From Lanius collurio (lineage: Eukaryota; Chordata; Aves; Passeriformes; Laniidae): a stretch of DNA of 64,000 nucleotides. Position 1 is the first letter of the stretch, and the number at the start of each line of letters is the position of its first letter. Location: assembly GCA_020086605.1 (NCBI GenBank), contig JACBWW010000028.1, positions 6,337,487-6,401,486 of the forward strand. Direction: 5' to 3'. This document shows, one piece after another, positions 1-10,487 of this stretch. Position numbers and translations under genes: made by a program. The notes beneath the pieces were generated by a model. That model made no database searches and had not been told where the DNA came from. It was given only the letters and a program-made list of their open reading frames with translations.

Positions 1-1870
1 TGTGATGTTGTGATGCACAATATAACAAAGTCCTGAAAACTTTGTAGCTGCATCAATAGTATTTCATCAGTACTGTTGAACCAGTTAATCCTTTTTCTCA
101 GGGAGAATACAATTACTGCAAACTGAGCTACTCTTTCTGCCTGTCAGTATTCTCTGCCTTGTAGGTACACTAGTCAGGCATATGAACATACTTTTGCATG
201 GTATTCACTGGTATGACACACTGCATGTCCATGATAGTGAGAAAAAGATCTTACCATGAGAATAATGGTTGAGAACGTAAATTATTGAGCTGAAGAAATT
301 TTCTCCCATCCCCTCATGAAAAGACATTGTTTTCTGTTGAGAGACACTCCTAAGAGGTTATACATATGTTTCAGAAAATTTATTTGCTTCCTGTTTCCTG
401 ACCATTTAATTCTAATGCAAGCATCTTCCAAGTTTTGACTGAACTAATATCCTTCCAATTTAAGGGCTGCAATTTATGAGCTTGTTAACCACGTTTACTT
501 TTCTGAAAATTTCTGATTTGACTCAAATCAGAGTCCTCATTTGAAGTAATGGCATTACATATGAAATGACATTTTTAGATGTCCCCAGTGCCTTGGAAGC
601 TTTTTTGTTAAGTGACTTGTTAGCAGAATGTCTGTTAGCTGGTGTAGAGTTGCTTGTAATACTTTTAGACTTCCTGTTAATTTATAGCTTGTACCATTAA
701 TAACATGTAGAAGAAAAGAATGCAAAAAATTTTGAAGTTATTTCAGAAGTAGTTGGTGAAGTGATGACAAGATGATAACAATTTTCACTGTTTTCCAGCT
801 GAAGAAACATTTCTTTAAAATCCTGGTTTTTTTAGCATTATCTAGAAAACATTATTGTCTTGGAAGCATCAATATTAATCTTTCTGTGCATCAATACAAT
901 GAAGTGCTTGCCAGGAATAACAGCAGGTCAGGACATTGTAATAAAAGGGAATATTTAAATTCTTGCAGGTAAAAACCCCTAACACTTTACAACACAGAGT
1001 GAGATAGTGCATGATGTTAGAATCTCATTGACATGTTATTTTGAAGTCAAACTTAAGTGATCTTCTCTGTTCAAGTATAAGGGTGCTGTTTATTCAAAAA
1101 GGCTGAAATCTTTTTTGAGTACAGGCTTATGTTATGCAAATGCATCAAATAAGACATCAAACTATGCTTTTCCCTTTGCTGGGATGGCATCATGCAAATC
1201 TTTATTCTTAGGTCGCAGGAAAAGGAAGAGGTCGTCTTCTGCACCTAAAAACTTCTCATGGGGTATGGTACCCATCACCATTCTTTGCTAACTGAACAGA
1301 GCTCCCACAGCCTTTCCTGACTAAAGTCCTTTTCCCAGTTCAAGGGGTGAAAACACAGATTAGGAGAAGAAAGATTTTTTGAAAGACAGTCAGCTAGCTG
1401 TCCCACAAATAGTAATCCTTCAACTTTCATGTTGAGAGCTGAGATAAATATCTACCCATCTGGTTAACTTTAACTTTGGAAGATTGTGTTTGGGCCTAAT
1501 TATTTTCTCTGTCTCCTCCAAAATAAAATTAAGTTTATGCAGCCAGATATACTTTGTTAACTCAAGTATTTTTTACTTTTTTTGGTCTAGTTGATCTAAA
1601 GTAGTAGAAAGAATTCAATGAAAACCTGACCTAGACCTTTCAAATTCAAGAACTTCTTATCCTTCTATCACAAGTTATAATCATTTTGCAGAGAGGAGGG
1701 AGGATTCCTTTTGAAGCAAGAGGAAACAATTTGTCAAGATGATTTCCAGAAGTCCTCTTAGTTTAGCACAACAGTTTGACAACAGCAAGGTCAGATGCAG
1801 TAACAGTGCCTTGCCAAGTGGCTCTGCATCTACTATGGTAGAAAATAAATGACAAATTATGGAAATTAGT
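1..1870. other. AT-rich unique DNA, no gene seen
   Basis: No repeat, exon or RNA gene is recognised here. Two perfect octamer motifs (ATGCAAAT, the consensus bound by POU-family factors) occur at 1134-1141 and 1192-1199, with a third beyond the segment at 1971-1978. This is a weak signal that could be chance in AT-rich DNA. A short arginine/lysine/serine-rich open stretch follows a splice-acceptor-like site near 1211, but it matches nothing I know. Confidence 0.6.
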
Positions 1871-1959
1871 AATGCAAAACCTGATGTCTACAGTGTGTAA
1901 ATATATTTCTTCTCAGGATAGGATAGGATGTGAATATAGAATGCAAAACTAGCTCAAGA
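1871..1959 (+). repeat. 89-bp segment, presumed source copy of the 3571 duplicate
   Basis: This segment recurs in the same orientation exactly 1700 bp downstream at 3571-3659. By eye the two copies match at 82 of 89 positions with no indels, and six of the seven differences are transitions. I see no direct repeats flanking this copy, whereas the downstream copy has them, so this one is the more likely source. The segment has no coding potential I can recognise. It could instead be a fragment of an unrecognised dispersed repeat, which a genome-wide search would settle. Confidence 0.75.
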
Positions 1960-3548
1960 TGAATAGAAACATGCAAATATTTACTTTGAAAACAACAGGA
2001 AAGTTTATTAAAGAATGAAAAATCAAGCTTTGCTTGGTATCTTACTGTACAGTAAATTTATAAATAACCCATTCATATTTGTGAATATAAACACTTTCAG
2101 AGCTGGATCTTTTTACAGTGATTTTCTTTATAAATTTCAGTCCTTTATTTTGTCAGTATTTTAAACACAGGAAAGTCTGATTCAGGTCTTGTCGGTAATT
2201 TCTTTTCAAATAACAGATTTGACGACTCAATTCTCCTGTTACTGATTTACTTTAAGAACTTTCAGATCACCAAAGTATAGTTGATATTCCTGTGTTTGTT
2301 TTTAGTTGTCAAGATGCAAGCAGATTCACAGTCTTAGTTACATTTCAACACAGTAATTGCTAAATCATTTAGGAAGGAGAAAATAGAAAAGTCCCATAAG
2401 CAGTTGTTATTATGCATGTGTATTTTTAATATCTGATTTTCAGCATAACCTTAGATTACAATGCAGGTTAAATTTCCCTTACTGATTTATAAGTATAATG
2501 TAAACTCTAGGCTCAGCTAATTATATTGCAATATAAAACTGTTCTGTTGCAGAGTAAAGACCTTGCTTAGCACTGCAAAGCTCTGGGTTCATTTCAATGT
2601 GATCATTCAGGCGCTATGGAAGGATTATGCTTTTATTATATTTTGTTTCATGAATACATGAATGAATAATAAGTTCAACAAACAAGAGTTCCCTACCGGC
2701 TATCTCAAAGAAATCACTTTGCAACATGTTATGAATTTCAATCAGTCATCCTCAACAGTCCTTGTCCTGCTGAGGTCTGTGCATTAACAAAGTCAGCATT
2801 TTGGAACCATTGTAAATAGCTTGATATTTGATCAGAATGTCCAAGATCAAGATGAAAAGGAATGTTAGAGAGGAAGCATCCTTTGTATATTAGATTTTTT
2901 TTAGACCTACCTTTCCATACTTTACAAGCATTGATTGTGTTGTACTTGCATGTCCAAGACATGTGCTTTTTTTTTGGTAATTTCTCTTTCAATGAGCCAT
3001 TTCCCTTAAGAAAGAACTAAGAAAGTAATGATAAACCACAAATATGTATAAATGCATACACATCCACAAAAGATTATGACTCAGGAAAAGCAGGATGGAA
3101 ATGCACAAAAATGTGGACTGTGTTTAAAACATTACTCTTATAGTCCATCTATGTGGAATTTTATCTGTTCATAAGGTAAGGGTAAAATACTAATTCATTT
3201 AAATAGTGATAGGAAGAATAAACACATTGAGTCAGAACTTTGCAATATTTGCATGTGGGATGGCATCAATATCAAATTATCATAACTGATTTGTTTACAT
3301 CTTTTACAATAGCTAGTGAAAATAAGTGACACAGTACATGATAACACAGTACACTGTGTGCCTTATTCCTGGGGCTAGGTGTCCTGTGTATGCATCAATT
3401 AAGAATTTAAAACTCCCCAAAGTTTTCGTAAGATTTCTGAAGGGAGAGATGGGAGAAAAAAAATCATTCGGATAGAATCCACAGTTTAGCATTATGAATT
3501 TAATTCTGTGCCTTGTCCCACCTTCATCCCATCTCTTTTTCTGATAGA
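1960..3548. other. AT-rich unique DNA, nothing recognised
   Basis: This segment separates the two copies of the 89-bp duplicate. It holds no CR1, LTR or SINE signature. The minus-strand open frame at 2738-2992 has no recognisable motif and is treated as chance. Confidence 0.5.
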
Positions 3549-3685
3549 GAAAAAGTTTTTCTCTGTATTGAATGCAAAACCTGATGTCTACAATGTGTAA
3601 ATGTATTTCTTCTCAAGATAAGATAGGGTGTGAATATAGAATGAAAAACCAGCTCAAGAAGGAAAAGTTTTTCTCTGTATTCAAT
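3549..3685 (+). repeat. Inserted copy of the 89-bp segment with flanking direct repeats
   Basis: The copy at 3571-3659 is bracketed by direct repeats at 3549-3573 and 3661-3685. These match at 23 of 25 positions and share a perfect 19-nt core. The homology to 1871-1959 fills the interval between the direct repeats almost exactly. This is the structure expected of an insertion with target-site duplication. Divergence is similar for the flanking repeats (2 of 25) and for the two 89-bp copies (7 of 89), which fits a single event. There is no poly-A tail, no inverted termini and no LINE sequence in the insert. Confidence 0.7.
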
Positions 3686-4078
3686 CTCTATACTTCCTCC
3701 TGCCTTTCTCAGGTTATTACTGAAGTATTTTTCTTGGTGTTTGTTGTTATTTTATAAGAACAAAACCTACTTATGTACCATAATTTTGCCGTAAATATAT
3801 ACTTACAAACTTTTGTGGCTATTCTAAAAAATCCCCATGCCATGTAAGTACTAGGCTGTAACTCTGCAGGTTGAAAGAGAAAATGATGGCCCTTTACACT
3901 TGCCAAAGATAAATATGCCAACAAGTAGTTATTTGACAGCCTGCTGCTCTTTACAGGATGTTCATTCTCTTCAGCTGGTAAGTACAGCTGTACAAAAAAG
4001 TTCAGCTGCTCTTGTGCCTTCTCTTTTTTTTCACTAAGAAGTGAGTGCAGAGCACAGACCTGTTCTTTCAACATTTTT
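3686..4078. other. Unique DNA next to a CR1 3' end
   Basis: A 135-codon minus-strand open frame (3709-4116) crosses this stretch. Its first codons lie in the CR1 3' tail and the rest matches no family I recognise, so it is not called a gene. Confidence 0.45.
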
Positions 4079-5425
4079 ACAGAATCATTTAGCTTGGAAA
4101 AGATCTCCAAGATCATTGAGCCCAGTGGTTAACCCAGCGCTGCCAAGTCCAACACTAGACTATGTTCCTAAGTGCCGTATTTACATGCCTTTTAAATGCC
4201 TCCAGGGTTGATGACTCTCTGGGCATCTTGTTACATGGCTTGAGAGCTCTTTCAGCATAGAAATTTTTCCTACTATCCAATCTAAACCTACCCATTAGAA
4301 ACTTGAGGCTTTTTCCTCTTGTCCTGTCACCTGTTATTTGGGAAATGTGGCTGACCCCCTCCTCGCTACAACCTCCTTTCAGGCAGTTGTAGAGAGCAGA
4401 AGCTTCACCAGCTCTGTTGCCCTGTTGCCCTCACTTCAGTACCTGAACATCTTTCTTGTCATGAGGGGCCCAGAACTGAACACAGAACTGGAGGTGTGAC
4501 CTCACCAGTGCCCAGTACAGAGGGACCATCACTGCCCTTGTCCTGCTGGCCACGCTATCACTGAGGCAGGCCAGGATGCCATCGGCCTTCCTAGCCAACA
4601 GCTGGTACACAGCTGGTTCATGGTCAGCCACTACTGACAAGGACCCCGCGATCATTTTCCACCAGGCAACTTTCAAGCCACTCTGATCACTGCCTGGGGT
4701 TGTTATGACCCAAGTGCAGGATCTGGTATTTTCCCTTATTGAGCCTCATCTACTTGCCCTCATCCCATTGATCCAGCTAGTCAAGATCCCTCTGAAGAGT
4801 CTTCCTGTCATGATCAAAATTCCCACCCAACCAACTGTCACCTGCAAGCTAACAGAGGGGGCATGCCATCCCCTCATCCAGATCATGGATAAAGATATTA
4901 AACAAGACTGGCCCCAATACTGAGCAACACAACTACTGACCAGCTGCCAATGGGATGCCACCTCCATTCTCTGGGCACAGCCGCACAGACAAATTTCACC
5001 TAATGGATGGTGTACCTGTTCAAGCCAGGAGCAGTTTCTTCAGGGGAGTGTTGTGGAAAATGAAGTCAAAGGAATCACCAAATTTCAAGTATACTCATCC
5101 ACAGCCTTTCTGTCATCCACTAAATGAGTCACCTTGGCATAGAGGGAGATGAAGTTGGTCAGTTATGACCGACTTTTCATAAACCCATAATGGCTTATCC
5201 TGATTCTCTGGCTGTCCTGTATATGCTGCATAATGGTACTCTAGGTGTCTGCTCCATCATCTTCCCCAGCACTGAGGTCAGGCTGACAGGCCAGATCTTC
5301 TGTTCTGAACCTTCTTGTAGATGGAGGTCATGATTGCTAACCTCCAGCTGACTGGACCTTCCCCTCTCAAAGTGTCTTGCCAAGCACTTCCTCTGGCTAC
5401 CTCAGTACCCCTTAAGTGGGAGAAG
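4079..5425 (-). mobile_element. CR1 LINE, 5'-truncated, antisense
   Basis: Read on the minus strand this is a decayed CR1 non-LTR retrotransposon. It runs from the RT fingers region (around 5280-5380, an RPVSLTSV..K-like stretch) through RT and thumb to the 3' UTR, and ends at the CR1-type tail near 4079. The thumb/connection region is clear at 4431-4676, where the minus frame reads VPLYWALVRSHLQFCVQFWA, typical of CR1 ORF2. The catalytic FADD region around 4846-4857 is degenerate and the frame is broken many times. It belongs to the same CR1 subfamily type as the copies at 30890 and 58510. All upstream parts (ORF1, endonuclease) are missing, as is usual after incomplete reverse transcription. 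Confidence 0.93.
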
Positions 5426-6883
5426 TCAGTTAAACCAGATGGTGGAAATGTTGAATTTAGTTATAGGCTGTATAACACTTGTGTGTGAATGCCAGGAATA
5501 GAACCTCACTTGAAGACTCTCTTGCCTTCATAAATACTAGTCTAAGCTCCACTGCCTATACTTTTGTTTATATCTAAGCAGTAAACTGTGAGGATGTCTT
5601 TAAGATCTAGTTCTAAGATTTTGGTTGTTAGGTATAAATGCTGCTAGCTTTTCGAGTTCCTTTGTTGCATCTTAGGCACTTTGGAAAATGTGGAGTTTTG
5701 AATGAAAATGATCTGGCAGCTAAAGCCTGTAAATCCAATGTTTTGGATGTACATGTTTGGACCTGCACTGAAGTATTTGCAAAGTGATCCCTACAAGTGA
5801 TATAGTCGTATTATCTGAATAGTGAGTAGTGTGTTTTTCCTTCTGATATTGCTTCTTTTTTTTTTCTTGGTTATGTTATAGTGTTGAGGTTTTGGTAGCT
5901 ACCTTGGCTGAGACCATTATGGAATAGTGAAGGAAATATAATTTACTGATATGTTCACTAATTTTATCTTGTCAAAATTGCCAAGTCCTCTTCAAAGTGA
6001 CTGCCACAACCTCTTCAATTTGGCACTCTGTTCCACATACAGCCACTGTCATGATGCTTTTTTTTTCCTCTGCCGTTTAACTCCAAAAGGACTACTTTGG
6101 CTTAATTAGTGATCTATTCAATTTTATAAGTTGGCCTCATTTCATGTTCTCATTAAGTTTGTCACCTGGGTCATTTCCCCCTAATTGTAGGAAAAACACC
6201 TTATATTGTTTAATAATTGTGGGATCTGTTTGCAATCTTGTTGTTATCCTTTTTTTGTAATATATTGACCAAAGTAGGTAAATGATATCTATTGCAGTCT
6301 TGTTAATGACAGAATATAGTAATCATACTTGGATTTTTTTCAATGGATGTCCTTCCCTTTGGTAATTTCTTAGTCTTGTTTACTGATAAACTTTCCTCTG
6401 TTCAAGAATAATGTAGACAGACCATTTCTTCCCACTAGGGAACACAGATAATATATGCTAGTAGGCAATAACTTGGGTGTTACAAAAAGCTGCATGCATG
6501 CCCACTGAGTGCACTGTGATTAACTAATGAGAAACATCTTTTTCTCACTTTAACATTGCTTGTAGGACTCCATATTACTGGAGGAAGAACTACTAGACTT
6601 AGGAGGTACATTTATTGATTGAATTTATTTTTCTTCTCCTGTGCAGACAAGGAATCACAAGGATTTTACAAGGAATTTACAAGGAATCACATCTTAACAC
6701 TTGTCACTCCTTTTTAAAGCACTAGGTAGTTACATAGGTCCTTGGAGAGCTGGGCCCTTCTCTCTATGAAAACGTCACTCGCCCCAGAACATTTCAGAGT
6801 GTTCTCTCACATACTTTGAGACTTGAACATCTTCAACATCTTCTTGGCCCATGGATTAATACTGCCTATGATTTTTCTGTCCA
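5426..6883. other. AT-rich unique DNA, nothing recognised
   Basis: No exon or repeat is recognised. A short run of imperfect ACAAGGAAT-like direct repeats lies at about 6648-6690. A T-rich tract is present around 5850. Confidence 0.5.
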
Positions 6884-8150
6884 ATAGAATAGAATCATAG
6901 AATGGTTTGAGTTGAAAGAAATGTAAAGATAATCTTGTAAGAAACTCCCTGCCATGGACAGAGACACCTTCCACTACAGCAGGTTGCTCAGAGCCCCATC
7001 CAGCCTTGAACACACCAGGGATGGGGCAGCCACAATTTCTCTGGGAACATGTTTCCCACTAACCTCATGGTCAAGAATTTGTTAGTGATATCTAATCTAA
7101 ACCTATTCTGGGAGTAGGTTTAAAAATAATTTATACCAAAAATGGTTAAAAATCATTCTTTCTTGCCTTGTCATTCACTATATGCCCTTGCAAAACATCT
7201 CACCCCATCTTTTCCCATAAGTTCCCTTCAGATCCTGGAAGGCCACAATTGGGTCACCCTGAAGCCTTTTCTTCTCTAGGCTGAACAGTCTCTATTCACT
7301 CAGTCTTTGCTCATAGCAGAGGTACTCCATCCCTCTGATCTTCCTGGCCATCCTCTGGATTCAATCCAACAGGTTCATGTCTTTCCTTTGCTGAGAACCC
7401 CAGAGCTGGATGCAGTGTTCCAAGTGGGGCCTCACCAGAGCAGAGCAGAGGGGCAGAATCCCCTCCCTCCCCTGCTGCCCAGGCTGCTTTGGACACTTTG
7501 GCTTTCTGGGCTGTGGGTGCTCATGGCTGGAGCATGTCCAGCCTCTCATCCACCAGCATCTCCCAGTCTTTCTTAACAGGACAGCACCTTGCACATAGCC
7601 TTGTAAAACCATGTGAAGTTCCCCTGGACCCACTTATTTTCTGTGTGTCTCTGGATGACATCCTTTCCTTCAGGAGTGTCACTGCACTACTCAGCTGGTT
7701 GTCATCTGCAAATTTGCTGAGGATGCATTTGATCCCTTCATCTGTGCCATTAATGAGGGTGTTAAATAACGCTGGTCCCAGTACAGACCCCTGAGGGACA
7801 CCACTTGTCACTGACGTCCACTGGGACTCTGAGCCATTGACCACTACCCTCTGGATGTGACCATTTATCCAAGTCTCCCAGGGCATCCATTGACTGTCTC
7901 CTTGAAGAAATGGAAGTTTGCTTTCCTAAAGTTCAGGGACATGTCTTTACTTGACTTATAAACTTGAGGACTGCAAATTCCACCTGCGATCGCTGCAGCC
8001 CAGGCTGCCTCCAATCTTGATGTCTCAAATTAGCTCACTTACACTGCTGACCAACAGATCTAGAAACTCATCCCTTCTGCTAGGGCTGTGTACTCTGTGA
8101 CTTATGAAGATATCCTCCATGCCTTCCAGGAGTCTCCTGGATTGCCTAGA
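6884..8150 (-). mobile_element. CR1 LINE with internal deletion, antisense
   Basis: The left end carries the CR1 3' tail (repeated AGAATCATAGAAT on the plus strand). The minus strand then runs through the 3' UTR, thumb and RT core up to about 7890. There it jumps to the linker between endonuclease and RT, which continues to about 8150. The sequence that should encode the linker end, RT fingers and motif A is missing, so two distant parts of ORF2 are joined. The element is also 5'-truncated, because no endonuclease domain is left. Several frameshifts separate the remaining coding blocks. Confidence 0.92.
7361..7886 (-). pseudogene. CR1 ORF2 reverse transcriptase remnant
   Basis: On the minus strand, 7521-7886 encodes a recognisable LINE RT palm fragment. 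It has motif B (SGVPQGSVLGP, with PQGS codons at 7785-7796) followed by the catalytic motif C, FADD, at 7701-7712. The two aspartates of FADD normally bind the catalytic metal ions for reverse transcription. A second frame (7361-7633) continues with the thumb block [18 protein letters not shown]. The frame shift between them, the deletion upstream and the missing endonuclease mean the copy cannot encode a working enzyme. It is the best-preserved RT core in the window. Confidence 0.88.
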
Positions 8151-10383
8151 CTTTGGTGATGTTTCAGTACCTCATGTAAAAGTAACTGATTGTGCTGTGC
8201 AAAGGAAGCTGCTGTATTAAAGAGCTCACAGACTTGTGGGTTTGCCATTGAATGGAGTAAGAGAATTAGTGTTATATGGAAGAGGAAGGAGCTGAGAAAA
8301 AAGGACATTAAATGACTCTCAGAAAGAAATCTGTGATACAATTGTTTAAACTGGAGAAAAATCTCCCTGAATAGGGCAATCTCTGTGCTTCAAAGTGTTT
8401 TCCCTCAGAAAAAGTAACCAGATGGTTGTTGGCTATAGGCTCCTCTTTTAACCACTTGATATAACAGTTGCTTCTGGATAATGCCCTAGTGGATTCATGC
8501 AGATGACTCCATTTTTGCAAGGTGCAGAGGCTGTACTGTATTAATTTAGCAGCATGGGGTGTTAGATAGAAATGCCTTTGTGGACTGATCAGTTTTGAAC
8601 TCATCTTCAGGTTCAATGAATTGCATATTTGTTTGTTTTGGTGGCTTGAGAAATCTTTCTATTCTTTTTCATATCTGAAATGGCTTGTACTAAAGCTTTC
8701 ATAATACCCTTCAGTTTTTGTGTTAAATTGATGTTTAAATTGGAATGAAAGTAGGAATCTTGGCAGTTTAGATAATTTACTTCATCTGGTGGCCAGCTAT
8801 GTTAACAATCACATCATATGCCAGCATTTACACTAGATGAAAGAAGTCCCTGGGGCACTAGAACTGCATTTTAGAAGCAGACTGAAAATACAATTATGGT
8901 CTTTGTTTCATCGTTTTATTCTGTAAAATGGAAAATTATTTTAACTGGAATTTTTAAGTGTTAAAAGCATAATGTAAAGGTTATGTTGAGGGCTATTTTG
9001 GGCATATTTGCCTTGGAAGCTGAATGACAATTGATCAGTATTCTGGACAGGAAGCGTTCAGCACAATGTCGGCAAATTATGTCTTTTATTCCTATGTATC
9101 GAGCATTTGGAGGAAATGGTATATTGTTAGCATATGAATAACATCAAAGCCACACATTGCAAGATGTATTTCAGTCTTCTGGAATAAAATGCATGGCCTC
9201 CCCTTTATGTATTTAAGTGCCTCCCCTTGTAATATAGTGCATGCTTGAACCTGAAAGCTATTTCTTTAACATGGAAAAACTGAATTTCAGGATTCAATTG
9301 CTGGTGCATGACTGCACATTCCATCACTTGGCAAAAACATTTGTAATATCAAATTGGCTTCCTGCTTGAAGAGTAAAATGTGTTTGATTAAAAATAAGGT
9401 TCGTGTGGGAAAAGGTCTGTGAGTTTTTTTGGTGGTTTTTTTTTTTTTTTTTAGCAATTCTCACAGAATATATTTACATAATCTGTATTTCCCTGATAAT
9501 AATAGTTACTATAACTACCCTGCATGAAAAGTATGAATTTAAACAGTACTTTACATCTGAGGTTATTCTGATTTTGCCTTCATTTTTGTCTCCTGTGATA
9601 ACATTTCTGAAATTAAACCAAATTAAGAAAATAACCAAAACTAAATCCCAGAGACTTAATGTACTGCTGTCCTTAAGGAATATGCTTTTCCTTCTTTTAT
9701 TGTCCTCTAATAAGACAAGCAAACTCTCTTTTACCTTATCATGTACAAAAAAAGTTCTCCTGACTTAAAAATCTCAGCTATAATGAGACTGTGCAATGAG
9801 TTCTAGTTTGACAGTCTATCACAGAGAACTTCCAAATACTTAAAGTATTTTGTTTGTAGTTTAAAGGTTATAGGTAAGAAAGTTTGTTTACAGTAACCAT
9901 CAGCTACTTATTTACAGATATGTTTGACTTGTGGAAATGTCACTAATTTTCCATACTAACTTTGTTTACTGGCTGTGTAGGAAAGCCCTTGTAATTGATG
10001 GTCAGTATAAATTAAATTAAAACACTTAATGCTATCATGAAGCTGCTAGAAATTGGAGGCTCCTCACTGATTAGGAAATTTGTCAGTATTCCTAATCTAT
10101 TCCAATTCACTCCAAGAGTGTGTCCTCCTTGGATAGCTTTTTGTATCAAACTGAATTTGCTTTCTCTGCTTTTTAACATTGGTTACAACGAATTTCCTCT
10201 TATTTTAATTATAGGTTCTAAAATAGCAACATGATGTATATCACAACTCCCTTTGCATTCAAGTTTACTGTTAAAAAATTAAGAAACCATTGTACTTGAA
10301 AAAACTATGTCATTACTATTCAACATTTCCAGCACTAGAATCTCTGGCTAGGTTCTGCTTTGCTGCCCTTGCTCAGCAACACT
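8151..10383. other. AT-rich unique DNA, possible conserved block
   Basis: No exon or interspersed repeat is recognised. A T17 homopolymer lies at 9436-9452, followed by T/A-rich sequence that gives a meaningless hydrophobic open frame (9403-9768). The stretch 8990-9370 looks less degenerate and more complex in composition than its surroundings and is raised as a possible non-coding conserved element; that is inference only. Confidence 0.45.
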
Positions 10384-10487
10384 CTGATCCACCAGAAACA
10401 CTTGAGTACATATTTCACTTTGGGTCCATGAATAATAGCACTACTGAAGTCAAGGAGACTGCAAATGTTTAAGTGCTTTGATGGACA
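10384..10487. repeat. Imperfect palindromic element, possibly an ancient amniote repeat
   Basis: The arms at 10384-10412 and 10461-10487 are imperfect reverse complements. The left arm opens with TGATCCA and the right arm contains TTAAGTGCTTTGATGGA. Between them is ACTGAAGTCAAGGAGACT. This resembles an old palindromic repeat that I recall as frequent in turtle, crocodile and bird DNA, where a GAAGTCAATGGGA-like core sits between arms ending in a CTTAAGTGCTTTG-like string. I cannot name the family with certainty. The overlapping 60-codon plus frame (10290-10472) is therefore not taken as an exon, although it follows a splice-acceptor-like site. Confidence 0.4.

Noticed and set aside
1211..1290. 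Arg/Lys/Ser-rich mini-exon after an acceptor-like site
   Set aside because: About 25 codons, no donor site of note and no protein match I can name.
3709..4116. 135-codon minus-strand open frame
   Set aside because: Its start lies in the CR1 3' tail and the rest has no recognised motif; AT-rich DNA gives such frames by chance.
9403..9768. 121-codon plus-strand open frame
   Set aside because: Starts in a T17 tract and encodes low-complexity Phe/Ile/Leu-rich sequence, with an overlapping frame on the other strand.
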